Shown piece by piece: positions 25,087 to 33,565 of a stretch of 64,000 nt of DNA. The notes below the pieces were generated by a model that was given only the letters and a program-made list of their open reading frames with translations, was not told the origin of the DNA and searched no databases. Source of the DNA: Mycobacterium sp. M26 (GTDB lineage: Bacteria > Actinomycetota > Actinomycetes > Mycobacteriales > Mycobacteriaceae); the NCBI RefSeq assembly GCF_001494595.1, contig NZ_LN929908.1, positions 310,001 to 374,000 of the forward strand. The letters are read 5' to 3'. Every line of letters begins with the position of its first letter. Within the stretch, counting starts at the first letter, position 1. The position numbers were made by a program, and so were the translations under genes.

Positions 25087-26699
25087 GCCGGCAGCGTTTG
25101 GACGTCCTCGTCATCGGGGCCGGCTTCTCCGGGCTGTATATGCTGCACCGGCTTCGCCAGCTCGGTCTTCGGGCCCGGGTGCTGGAGAAAGCCGACAACG
25201 TCGGTGGCACATGGCTGTTCAACCGATATCCGGGCGCGCGCTGCGATATCGAGAGCATCGAATACTCCTACAGTTTCTCCGAGGAGATCCAGCAGGAGTG
25301 GGTGTGGACGCAGACCATGCCGGCCCAGCCGGAGATCGAGGCCTACCTGAACTTCGTCGCCGACCGACTCGACCTGCGCCGTGACATCAGCTTCGGCGCC
25401 GACGTGGTGGCGATGACGTTCGACGAGACGGCCGCCGAGTGGGAACTGCAGACCGGATCGGGACAGCGCTACGTCGCCCCCTTCGTCGTCGCCGCGTCGG
25501 GCATACTCTCGACGCCCCTGGAGCCCGATATCCCCGGCATCGACCAGTTCACCGGAACCTCGCTGTTCACCAGTCGATGGCCGCGCGAGCACGTCGACCT
25601 GACCGGCAAGCGGGTCGGTATCGTCGGCACGGGTTCCACCGGCGTGCAGGTGATTCCGGTGATCGCGCCGCACGTGGAGCAGCTCGTCGTCTTCCAGCGG
25701 TCACCGGCCTACACGCTGCCCTGGTCGGTGCGCGACCTGGCGCCCGGTGAACTCGACGAGATGAAATCCCGCTATGGCGAGATCCGCGCGGCACAGCGCG
25801 CGCACCCGGTGGGCGCGGCACGGCTCAGCGCATTCTCGGTGTTGATCGACATGCTCGGCTGCCCGCCGATCATGTCCGCCACCGCGGAGGAACGACGGCG
25901 CGCGGTCGACGAGCGCGGCATCGTGGGCGCGCTGAGTTGGGGTGACATCTTCTTCGACATCGAGGCCAACCAGATGGCCACCGCGCTGTATGGCGAGGCG
26001 ATCGCCCGCATCGTCCATGACCCCGAGACTGCCGCGGCGCTGGTGCCCAGCCATCCCTTCGGATGTAAGCGGCCCATCATCGACCAGGGTTACTACCAGA
26101 CGTTCAACCGCGCCAACGTCACCCTCGTCGATCTGCGGGCAGGCCCGATCCGGACCGTCACCGCCACCGGGATCGATACCGAGCAAGGCGATTTCGATCT
26201 CGACGCGATCATCTACGCCACCGGGTTCGACGCCATGACCGGGGCGCTGAGCCGCATCGACGTCCGCGGTCGCGACGGGATCGTGCTGCGTGACGTCTGG
26301 GCACAGCAGGGCCCGGTCGCCTACCTCGGTCTGGCGGTCGCCGGCTTCCCGAACCTGTTCATCGTGCAGGCGCCGGGCAGCCCGTCGGCGGCCACGAACT
26401 TCGTGGCCGCGATGGAGCAGCACGTTGAATGGATCGGCGACTGCATCACGTATCTGCGGGAGCGTGGCGTGCGCACCATCGAGGCGCAGCCCGAGGCGCA
26501 ACGGGACTGGATCGAGCACACCACATCCCTGGTGGCACCCACCGTGCTGGTCCACCCCAGCTGCAACTCGTGGTACAACGGGGCGAACGTGCCCGGCAAG
26601 AAGAGGATGTACATGGGTTACACCGCGGGAATCCCGGAGTACCGCAGACGGTGCGACGAGGTGGCGGACAACGGTTATGCCGGCTTCACCCTGGCGTGA
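25083..26699 (+). CDS. FAD-dependent monooxygenase, Baeyer-Villiger-like
   Basis: 538 residues from GTG 25083. Two Rossmann motifs are present: GAGFSG (12-17) for FAD and GTGSTG (182-187) for NADPH. GGTWLFNRYPGARCD and YATGFDAMTG also match class B flavoprotein monooxygenases of the cyclohexanone/steroid monooxygenase type. The Baeyer-Villiger fingerprint FxGxxxHxxxWP reads FTGTSLFTSRWP (156-167), so the central His is Phe. It would insert oxygen next to a ketone, giving an ester or lactone for the hydrolase encoded downstream; the altered fingerprint makes the exact reaction uncertain. Confidence 0.88.
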   Translation: MSRQRLDVLVIGAGFSGLYMLHRLRQLGLRARVLEKADNVGGTWLFNRYPGARCDIESIEYSYSFSEEIQQEWVWTQTMPAQPEIEAYLNFVADRLDLRRDISFGADVVAMTFDETAAEWELQTGSGQRYVAPFVVAASGILSTPLEPDIPGIDQFTGTSLFTSRWPREHVDLTGKRVGIVGTGSTGVQVIPVIAPHVEQLVVFQRSPAYTLPWSVRDLAPGELDEMKSRYGEIRAAQRAHPVGAARLSAFSVLIDMLGCPPIMSATAEERRRAVDERGIVGALSWGDIFFDIEANQMATALYGEAIARIVHDPETAAALVPSHPFGCKRPIIDQGYYQTFNRANVTLVDLRAGPIRTVTATGIDTEQGDFDLDAIIYATGFDAMTGALSRIDVRGRDGIVLRDVWAQQGPVAYLGLAVAGFPNLFIVQAPGSPSAATNFVAAMEQHVEWIGDCITYLRERGVRTIEAQPEAQRDWIEHTTSLVAPTVLVHPSCNSWYNGANVPGKKRMYMGYTAGIPEYRRRCDEVADNGYAGFTLA

Positions 26700-27807
26700 C
26701 GCGGTGCGGTTGGCCGGCGCCTTCGGCGGCGTGCTGCCACGCTCGGTCGCCGCTTTGCAGCAGTCGTCAGACTGGAACGCGCTGTCCGTCAACGGCCTAC
26801 GCCAGATGGCCGAGGTCGCCGTCGACGAACTGGTGGTCACCGGGATGACGTTGCTGTCCTCGCCCCCGCAGCTGCGCAGGCCGGTGGGCGACTACGCCGA
26901 GGCCGCCCGTGAACTGGCCGGCCTCGGTGTGGCCGGTGCACACCGGGATCCGGACCCGTTGCAGGTCAACACGATACGGCCCATCAACGCCGGTGCACTG
27001 TCCTATGAGCGGCTGACGTTCGAGCACGATCCGCAGCTGGTGCCGGTGCTGGCGGCCGAGGGGCACGCCGGCCCGTCCACCGCCGAGGCGGTGTTGTTCC
27101 GCCACGACGGCGGGCCGCGGCCCTGGTTGGTGTGGGTGCACGGTGCCGGCCAGGGCGGCATGTCGGACATCCTGGTGGCCCGAGCCGGGCGCATCCATCG
27201 CGATCTGGGGTTCAACGTGGCGATGCCCGTCCAGCCCGGACACGGTCCGCGCCGGGGCCGCTGGCCGGAGTATCCGGCGACCGATCCCCTCACCAACGTC
27301 GCGGGCATGATCCGGGCGGTATCCGAGGTACGGGCGCTGATCGGATGGCTCGAGCCGCAGTCGACGGCCATTGCGGTATCGGGGCTCTCGCTGGGCAGTG
27401 CGGTCGCCGCATTGGTGGCCGGACTTGATGACCGGGTTGACGCGGTGGCGCTGTACACCCCGATCCTGGGCCTCAACGGGATGATCGCCCGGCATCTACA
27501 TCGGTGGGGCTCGGCAGCCGAGGAGGTCAGTGCGGCACTGACATCCGGCATCGTCGCCGACGTGACCTCGGTGATCGACCCGCTCGCGGTTGACCCGCTA
27601 CCGCCTCCGCACCGGCGCCTGATTGTGGGAGCCTGGCACGACCAGATGGCCTACCGGCAGAGTGCACTGGCGCTGCACGAACACTGGGGCGGACAGCTGC
27701 ACTGGCATGACGGCGGACACGTCGGGCATCTGCTGTCCCGGTCAGTGGAATCCGAGACCGCCCAGTTTCTGTCCGACCTCCGCGACAGTGTCGGTCAGAC
27801 GCCGTAG
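26677..27807 (+). CDS. Alpha/beta-hydrolase fold protein
   Basis: About 376 residues if it starts at ATG 26677 inside the preceding gene; a GTG at 26704 giving 367 residues is the alternative. After an N-terminal helical region of about 110 residues the hydrolase core shows LVWVHGAGQGG (oxyanion hole), a nucleophile elbow in SGLSLGSAVAA, and a late His in GGHVGHLL. It is placed directly after the Baeyer-Villiger-like enzyme, so hydrolysis of its ester or lactone product is the natural guess. The end overlaps the convergent TetR gene by 13 bp. Confidence 0.82.
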   Translation: MPASPWRDAVRLAGAFGGVLPRSVAALQQSSDWNALSVNGLRQMAEVAVDELVVTGMTLLSSPPQLRRPVGDYAEAARELAGLGVAGAHRDPDPLQVNTIRPINAGALSYERLTFEHDPQLVPVLAAEGHAGPSTAEAVLFRHDGGPRPWLVWVHGAGQGGMSDILVARAGRIHRDLGFNVAMPVQPGHGPRRGRWPEYPATDPLTNVAGMIRAVSEVRALIGWLEPQSTAIAVSGLSLGSAVAALVAGLDDRVDAVALYTPILGLNGMIARHLHRWGSAAEEVSAALTSGIVADVTSVIDPLAVDPLPPPHRRLIVGAWHDQMAYRQSALALHEHWGGQLHWHDGGHVGHLLSRSVESETAQFLSDLRDSVGQTP

Positions 27808-28403
27808 TCCCGGATGATCCGTTGCCGGGCGTTGGCGAGTTCGCGGTCCACATCGAACCGGGCGGGCAGCGCGATCCACAGGAACGCGGCTCCGAAGGCG
27901 GCTCCCGTGATGTCCGCGGCGGCCGCGGGCACGTCGATGCCCGGGCGAATCGACCCGTCCCGCATGCCCTTCCGCAGACTGGCCGTCACCTTCCGCACCG
28001 CGGTGGACAGGTGACTGTTGACGCGCTCCCGCAGCGGCGAGGTGGTTTTGAGGGCCTCGAAGTTCGCCACGAACATCGCCCGCAGCACTTCCGGGTCCTT
28101 GGCATAGAGGTCCCGGATCCGGTCGATGTGGGCCAGCACCTGGTCCAGACCGGTCGAGGCCGGGTCCGGGTCCGGGTTGAGCCGGCTGATGTAGAGGTCG
28201 ACGAAGTCCTCGAGGATCGCGTCCTTACCACCATAGCGGGCGTGCACCATGGTGCGGCTGTATCCGGCGCGCCGGCCGATTTCGGCGGCAGTCGTTGCGT
28301 CCCAGCCCTTCTCGACGATCAGGCTGGCGGCAGCCTCCATCAGCCGGCGTCGAGAAGTCTCGACCCGCTGCGGTTGTGTCAGGCCGCGCTCAGGCGAGGG
28401 CAC
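27795..28403 (-). CDS. TetR-family transcriptional regulator
   Basis: 202 residues from a GTG at 28403. The helix-turn-helix is at about residues 18-62: LMEAAASLIVEKGWDATTAAEIGRRAGYSRTMVHARYGGKD in consecutive helices. The C-terminal domain is of the TetR_C type with a hydrophobic pocket. It is divergent from the kinase-like gene at 28441 across only 37 bp, so it probably controls that operon. It is distinct from the TetR at 10721, and the island's common palindrome is not present at this promoter. Confidence 0.9.
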   Translation of the reverse strand: MPSPERGLTQPQRVETSRRRLMEAAASLIVEKGWDATTAAEIGRRAGYSRTMVHARYGGKDAILEDFVDLYISRLNPDPDPASTGLDQVLAHIDRIRDLYAKDPEVLRAMFVANFEALKTTSPLRERVNSHLSTAVRKVTASLRKGMRDGSIRPGIDVPAAAADITGAAFGAAFLWIALPARFDVDRELANARQRIIRDYGV

Positions 28404-28440
28404 CCTTGCATATTAAACACACGACAACTATGTTGCCGGA

Positions 28441-29487
28441 ATGACGTCAGCCCCGGTGACCATTCCCTCGGGAATCGGGGACATCGACCCAGCCTGGCTC
28501 AGCGCTGCGTTGGGTGCCGCCGTGACTGACCTGGTGGCCGAGCGGATCGCCGAGGACAGCGGCTTCTCGGCGTTGGTATACCGGCTGCACCTCACCGGGG
28601 AGGGGGCAGTGCCGTCGACCGTGATCGCCAAGCTCCCCGCCGACTCCGAGGCCCGTGGGGCGATGGAGATGCTCGGCGGCTACCGTCGCGAACTGACGTT
28701 CTACTCGCAGGTCGCCGGGCGTGGCATGGACACCCCGCAGGTGTACCTCGCCATGATCGACGACAACGGCGTCGACTTCGTCCTGCTGCTGGAGGATCTG
28801 GGCGGGTGGGACAACGCCGATCATCTCGCGGGTTTGTCGCTGGATCGCGCTGAACTGGCCATCGACGCGCTGGCCGGGCTGCACAGCTGGTCGGTGCAGC
28901 CATCGAACAGTGCTGTGCTGCCGTTGTTTCCGGCCATGGACATGCCGACTGTGCGTGACCTGCTCGTGAACGTCTTCGCCCCGGGGTGGGAGATCTATCG
29001 GGAACACACCACGTCCAGCGTCCCGCCACGGGTGGCCTCGTTCGCTGAGCGGTTCGATCAGTGCGCCCCTGCCGCGCTGGCTGCGCTCACCGAGCGGGCG
29101 ATGCTCCTGCACGGTGACATTCGCGCCGACAACATGTTCTTCGCCGGGGACCGGTTGAAGGTCGTCGACTTTCAATTCGCCTGCCGGGGATGTGGACCGG
29201 CCGATATCGCGTATCTCGTGAGTCAGGGTCTGCCGTCGGATGTCCGGCGCGGCAGGGATGACGTGTTGCTGCGCTCCTACCTGACTGCTCTGACCGGTGT
29301 GGAGTATCCGTTCGATCAGGCCTGGCGGCACTACCGGATGGCCGTTGCCTACCTCTTGCTGATGCCGGTGGTCAGTCTGCTGGGCTGGGATTCGCTTCCG
29401 CCGCGGGCGCGGTCGCTGTGTTTGACGCTGACAGACCGGTCGGTCGCCGCAATCGACGACATCGACGCCGTGGACGAGTTCGCATGA
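28441..29487 (+). CDS. Phosphotransferase of the ecdysteroid-kinase-like/APH family
   Basis: 348 residues. The kinase-like fold is shown by VIAKLPAD (ATP-anchoring Lys), FVLLLEDLGG (hinge), the catalytic loop LHGDIRADNMFF at about 223-234, and VVDFQFA, where DFQ replaces the DFG of protein kinases as in the ecdysteroid-kinase-like group. It probably phosphorylates a hydroxyl group of a small hydrophobic molecule, or stands as a detoxification enzyme. It is the first gene of an operon with SnoaL and LLM genes (ATGA and GTGA overlaps). The start at 28441 leaves almost no leader, so a leaderless transcript is possible. Confidence 0.82.
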   Translation: MTSAPVTIPSGIGDIDPAWLSAALGAAVTDLVAERIAEDSGFSALVYRLHLTGEGAVPSTVIAKLPADSEARGAMEMLGGYRRELTFYSQVAGRGMDTPQVYLAMIDDNGVDFVLLLEDLGGWDNADHLAGLSLDRAELAIDALAGLHSWSVQPSNSAVLPLFPAMDMPTVRDLLVNVFAPGWEIYREHTTSSVPPRVASFAERFDQCAPAALAALTERAMLLHGDIRADNMFFAGDRLKVVDFQFACRGCGPADIAYLVSQGLPSDVRRGRDDVLLRSYLTALTGVEYPFDQAWRHYRMAVAYLLLMPVVSLLGWDSLPPRARSLCLTLTDRSVAAIDDIDAVDEFA

Positions 29488-29858
29488 GCCGCAGCGCACG
29501 CGAGGTCGTGGAACTGTACAACCTGGTGGTCTGGAACACCCGTGACTTCGCGCTGGCCGAGGAACTGCTGGGCGACAGCGTGATTCGCCATGAGGTGGGC
29601 GAGGTGCACGTCCTGACCCATGACGAGGCTGTCAAACGGGTGGTGGACACCTGTGCGATGTTCGACGAGATCCGGTTCGACCTGAACCTGATCGTCGCCG
29701 GCGATGACGGTGAGCATGTGGCACTGGTCTACCAGTCGCCGATGCGGGTCACCGATGGCACCGAGCTCTGTATCGGCAGTATGGAAATCTTCCGCGTCGT
29801 CGACGGCCGCATCGTCGAGGTCTGGAACTGTGGTTACAAACAAGGAGAGTGGAAGTGA
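29484..29858 (+). CDS. SnoaL-like (NTF2-fold) protein
   Basis: 124 residues, coupled by ATGA to the kinase-like gene. REVVELYNLVVWNTRDFALAEELL begins the fold, and a C-terminal strand pair reads SMEIFRVVDGRIVEVWNCGY. Small ring-modifying isomerases and many proteins of unknown activity share this fold. Its stop overlaps the GTG of the LLM oxidoreductase. It is not closely similar to the SnoaL protein at 24637. Confidence 0.83.
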   Translation: MSRSAREVVELYNLVVWNTRDFALAEELLGDSVIRHEVGEVHVLTHDEAVKRVVDTCAMFDEIRFDLNLIVAGDDGEHVALVYQSPMRVTDGTELCIGSMEIFRVVDGRIVEVWNCGYKQGEWK

Positions 29859-30898
29859 GCGAACGCGTACTCGACGAGCTCGGCTACTACCTGTTGGCCG
29901 GTGCCGGGGGCGAGGGGCCCGCGACTTTGATGGACGAGGCCCGCAGGGGTGAGGAACTCGGCTTCGGCACGGCGTTCATCTCCGAGCGCTGGAACGTCAA
30001 GGAGGCCTCGTCGCTGGTGGGTGCGGCCTGCGCCGTGACCACCCGGATGCAGATCGCCACGGCCGCAACCAATCACAACACCCGCCATCCCCTGATCACC
30101 GGCTCCTGGGCCACCACCATGCACCGGCTCTCCGGCGGCCGGTTCACCCTGGGCATCGGGCGCGGCATCGGGGCCATCTACTCGGCGTTCGGCATCCCCG
30201 CGGTGACCACCGCCCAGATGGAGGACTTCGCCCAGGTGATGCGCCGGCTGTGGCAGGGCGAGATCATCTTCAATCACGACGGACCCATCGGGAAGTACCA
30301 GATCCTGTTCCTCGACCCGGATTTCCGCGAGGACATCCGGCTGGCCCTGGTGGCGTTCGGCCCGAACACCCTCAAACTCGGTGGCCGGGCGTTCGACGAC
30401 GTCATCCTGCACACCTACTTCACCCCGGAGACGCTGCAGCGGTGCGTCAAGACGGTCAAGGACGCCGCCGAGCGGGCCGGCCGCGACCCGGACAGCGTGC
30501 GGGTGTGGTCCTGCTTCGCCACCGTCGGCGACCACCTACCCGAAGAGTTGCGGCTGAAGAAGACCGTGGCCCGGTTGGCGACCTACCTGCAGGGTTACGG
30601 GGACCTGCTGGTCACCACGAACAAGTGGGATCCGGCTGTACTGGAACGTTTCCGGGCCGATGCGGTAGTGCAGTCGATCGGTGGCGGCATCGACCACAAG
30701 GCCACCGCCGAGCAGATCGAGCACATCGCGACCTTGATTCCCGACGAATGGCTGGAGCCCGCGGCGACGGGGTCGGCCCAGCAGTGCGCGGACCGGGTAC
30801 GCAAGGAACTCGACTACGGCGCCGACGCGGTCATCATGCACGGCGCCACCCCCGACGAGTTGGAGCCGGTGGTCGCCGCGTATCGCGCTACGGCGTGA
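29855..30898 (+). CDS. LLM-class flavin/F420-dependent oxidoreductase
   Basis: 347 residues from GTG 29855, with AAGGAGAG eight bases upstream. The luciferase-like TIM barrel is shown by LGFGTAFISERW, RMQIATAATNHNTRHP, LSGGRFTLGIGRG and the C-terminal AVIMHGATPDELEPVVAAYR. In mycobacteria, enzymes of this length and pattern generally use F420 for hydride transfer to or from alcohols, ketones or enones. It is the last gene of the 28441 operon. Its end overlaps the convergent carboxyltransferase gene by 11 bp. Confidence 0.9.
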   Translation: MSERVLDELGYYLLAGAGGEGPATLMDEARRGEELGFGTAFISERWNVKEASSLVGAACAVTTRMQIATAATNHNTRHPLITGSWATTMHRLSGGRFTLGIGRGIGAIYSAFGIPAVTTAQMEDFAQVMRRLWQGEIIFNHDGPIGKYQILFLDPDFREDIRLALVAFGPNTLKLGGRAFDDVILHTYFTPETLQRCVKTVKDAAERAGRDPDSVRVWSCFATVGDHLPEELRLKKTVARLATYLQGYGDLLVTTNKWDPAVLERFRADAVVQSIGGGIDHKATAEQIEHIATLIPDEWLEPAATGSAQQCADRVRKELDYGADAVIMHGATPDELEPVVAAYRATA

Positions 30899-32384
30899 TG
30901 ACGGTGCGCGCCACCGGTTCGGCGGCTTCCTGGCGGCTGTAAATTCCGCGCTGCAGGGCCAGCAACAGCGCGTTGCGGGTCTCCTCCGGTGAGATCAACT
31001 CGTCGAACCCCAGGGTGCTCGCCGAGCGATATGACGCCTCGAGTTCCATCTGTTTGAGGGTCTCGGTGACGTCCTCGTCGGCGTGCGACGCCCGGCTGAG
31101 CGCGGCCGCACTCATCGCACCCATGGTGGCTCCCGGGTAGGCGAAGGTGGCGACCTGATTGTCGAAACCCAAGAGCGACATCACCATCGAGCCGAAGCCG
31201 AACGCTTTGCGCAACGTCAGATGGAGCTTGAGGGTGGTGGCCGCGGTCTGTGCGGCGAACATCCGGGCGCCCGAACGCAGGACGCCGCTGCGCTCGGACC
31301 GGCTGCCGGGCAGCATGCCGGGATTGTCGGCGAGGAACACGATCGGCAGGTGGAACGAGTCGGCCACCGTGATGAAATGTGCTGCCTTGTCGGCGGCGTC
31401 GGCGTCGATCGACCCGGCCAGCTTGGTCGGTTGGTTGGCCACGACAGCCACCGGATAGCCGCCCAGATGGGCCAGCGCACAGATGATCGCCGGGCCGAAC
31501 TTGGGCTGGATCTCCAGCCAGTCCGGTTCGTCGACCACCACGTCGATGACGGTCCGGATGTCGTAGATCCGCCGGTTGTCCCGGGAGATGATGTCGAGCA
31601 GTTCCGGTGTCGGGCGCAGTGCGGCGGCGTCGTCGTAGAGGCGGGTGGGCGGATATGACCATGCGCTGGAGGGGAAGTAGGACAGGTAGCGGCGAATGTC
31701 GTCGAGCACCGCCTCGTCGGTCTCGGCGTAGTTGTGGATCACGCCGCTATGCAGGGCAACCTCGGGACCGCCGAGGTCCTCCTTCGAAATATCCTCTCCG
31801 GTGGACTCTTTCACCACCGGAGGGCCCGCCGTGAAGATCGCGCCCTGGGCGCTCATGATGCTGAAATCGCACACCGGTGCCACCAGGGCGCCGTGGCCAG
31901 CCGACGGGCCGAGAACGGCCGACACGGTGGGCACCTTGCCCGAGCACTGTGCTTGCGCGATGAGGTCGGTGGGGCTGCGCCCGTAGTGCTCACCGCGCGG
32001 CCGGAATCCGGCCCCCTCCAACAGCATCACCAGCGGAACCTTGTTGCGCAGCGCCAGTTCGGCCAGCCGATAGCGTTTGGCGTTGCCGCCGGGACCGATC
32101 GAGCCGGCCAGCGTGGTGAAGTCCTCGGCACCCACCATCACCGGTGTGCCCCCGATGCGTCCGGCGCCCGCGACGATGCCGTCCGCCGCGATCTCGCCGC
32201 CGACCAGCGTGCCGAATTCCTGGAAGCTGTTGTCGTCGAGCAGATGGTCGATGCGCGCCCGGGCGTCGAGTTTGCCCTTGCCGCGATGCTTGGCGAGGCG
32301 CTCCTCGCCGCCCATCGCCTGCGCATGCTGGCGTCGGCGGTGCAGATCGTGAAGCGTGTCCTGCCAGTCCTGCGCGTTGTTCAT
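30888..32384 (-). CDS. Acyl-CoA carboxylase, carboxyltransferase (beta) subunit
   Basis: 498 residues with both crotonase-like halves of a biotin-dependent carboxyltransferase. The N-half has KGKLDARARIDHLLD, AGSIGPGGNAKR and GPSAGHGALVAPVCDF; the C-half has GYPVAVVANQPTKLAGSID and ADNPGMLPGS. It would transfer CO2 from biotin to an acyl-CoA, as in propionyl-, methylcrotonyl- or geranyl-CoA carboxylases. No biotin carboxylase or biotin carrier gene is in the window, so it must borrow one encoded elsewhere or act differently. It is divergent from the LLM gene at 32447 with a degenerate operator in between. Confidence 0.9.
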   Translation of the reverse strand: MNNAQDWQDTLHDLHRRRQHAQAMGGEERLAKHRGKGKLDARARIDHLLDDNSFQEFGTLVGGEIAADGIVAGAGRIGGTPVMVGAEDFTTLAGSIGPGGNAKRYRLAELALRNKVPLVMLLEGAGFRPRGEHYGRSPTDLIAQAQCSGKVPTVSAVLGPSAGHGALVAPVCDFSIMSAQGAIFTAGPPVVKESTGEDISKEDLGGPEVALHSGVIHNYAETDEAVLDDIRRYLSYFPSSAWSYPPTRLYDDAAALRPTPELLDIISRDNRRIYDIRTVIDVVVDEPDWLEIQPKFGPAIICALAHLGGYPVAVVANQPTKLAGSIDADAADKAAHFITVADSFHLPIVFLADNPGMLPGSRSERSGVLRSGARMFAAQTAATTLKLHLTLRKAFGFGSMVMSLLGFDNQVATFAYPGATMGAMSAAALSRASHADEDVTETLKQMELEASYRSASTLGFDELISPEETRNALLLALQRGIYSRQEAAEPVARTVITP

Positions 32385-32416
32385 CGAGGTGTCCTAACCG
32401 TGCGCGCGTTGACCAT

Positions 32417-32433
32417 ACTGAATTGCTTACTGT
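32417..32433. promoter_or_regulatory. Candidate TetR operator G (degenerate)
   Basis: ACTGAAT-TGC-TTACTGT, 11 of 14 arm positions of the shared palindrome. It lies in the 62-bp divergent region between the carboxyltransferase (start 32384) and the LLM oxidoreductase (start 32447), 14 bp before the ATG. Confidence 0.42.
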
Positions 32434-32446
32434 AGCGTCTGCCGCC

Positions 32447-33475
32447 ATGGCGGCGGGTAGTGGTCTCAAGGTCGACCGCGGGGTGATCAGCAGGCTCGCC
32501 GAGGTGGCCGGGGCGGCCGCTGAACTGGAGCGGCTGGGCTACGACGGTTGCTGGACCGCCGAGATCAACCACGACCCGTTCCTGCCGCTGACGCTGGCCG
32601 CCGAACACACCTCCCAGATCGAACTGGGTACCAGCATCGCGGTGGCTTTCGCCCGAAATCCGATGACCGTGGCCAACGTCGGCTGGGATCTGCAGGACTA
32701 CTCCCAGGGCCGGCTGCTGCTCGGCCTCGGCACCCAGATCAAGCCGCACATCGAGAAGCGGTTCAGCATGCCGTGGAGCCAGCCGGTCAAGCGGATGGGC
32801 GAGTTCGTGGTCGCCCTGCGCACGATCTGGGACAGCTGGCACAACGGCACCAAGCTGAGCTTCGACGGCGACTTCTACACCCATCGGCTCATGACGCCGA
32901 TGTTCACTCCGGAGCCGCACCCGTACGGCTCACCGAAGGTGCTGATCGCCGCGGTGGGCGAGTTGATGACCGAGCTGTGCGGCGAGGTGGCCGACGGGAT
33001 GATCGCGCACGCGTTCACCACCAAGCGCTACTTCGAGGACGTGACGGTCCCGGCCGTCCAGCGCGGTTTGGACGCCTCCGGACGCAGCCGCGACGACTTC
33101 CAGATGTTCGCCCCGGTGTTCGTCGTCACCGGTACCAACGAGGTCGAGATTGCCGTCGCGGCAACGGCTTCCCGCAAGCAGATCGCCTTCTACGCCTCCA
33201 CTCCGGCCTATCGCAAGGTCCTCGAACTGCACGGCTGGGGCGATCTGCAGACCGACTTGCATCGGCTCTCGATGGAGGGGCAGTGGGACACGATGGGCAC
33301 GCTCATCGACGACGAGATCCTGGCGACATTCGCCGTCGTCGCCCCGGTCGATGAGCTCGCCGCAGCACTCAAGGCCCGCTGCGACGGGATCATCGACCGG
33401 GTGATGGTCGGGTTGCCCCCGGGGACACCGGAGTCCACCGTGCGTGCGTTCCTCGATGAGGTCCGTTCGGTCTGA
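32447..33475 (+). CDS. LLM-class F420-dependent oxidoreductase
   Basis: 342 residues from the ATG at 32447. Family features are AELERLGYDGCWTAEINHDPF, ELGTSIAVAFARNPM, GRLLLGLGTQIKPHIEKRF and a substrate-side GMIAHAFTTKRYF. It resembles the TIGR-type F420 LLM enzymes with the IKPHxxRRF motif common in mycobacteria. It is divergent from the carboxyltransferase and probably part of the TetR regulon through operator 32417. It is the last gene of the catabolic island as drawn here. Confidence 0.9.
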   Translation: MAAGSGLKVDRGVISRLAEVAGAAAELERLGYDGCWTAEINHDPFLPLTLAAEHTSQIELGTSIAVAFARNPMTVANVGWDLQDYSQGRLLLGLGTQIKPHIEKRFSMPWSQPVKRMGEFVVALRTIWDSWHNGTKLSFDGDFYTHRLMTPMFTPEPHPYGSPKVLIAAVGELMTELCGEVADGMIAHAFTTKRYFEDVTVPAVQRGLDASGRSRDDFQMFAPVFVVTGTNEVEIAVAATASRKQIAFYASTPAYRKVLELHGWGDLQTDLHRLSMEGQWDTMGTLIDDEILATFAVVAPVDELAAALKARCDGIIDRVMVGLPPGTPESTVRAFLDEVRSV

Positions 33476-33565
33476 GCTGTTGTTCGGCAAGGTTTTCCAC
33501 AGTCCGGAGTTTGTCCACAGCCGGCATCGGTGTGTCGGTGGTTGTCGGTGGGCGGCGGTATCGTT

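Noticed and set aside
7825..32447. KstR/KstR2 control of the island
   Set aside because: Inspected the divergent promoters for the TNNAAC-GTTNNA pattern; the recurring palindrome is different.
33494..33520. DnaA-box-like words as a replication origin
   Set aside because: Only two boxes, no AT-rich unwinding region, and no dnaA or dnaN nearby.
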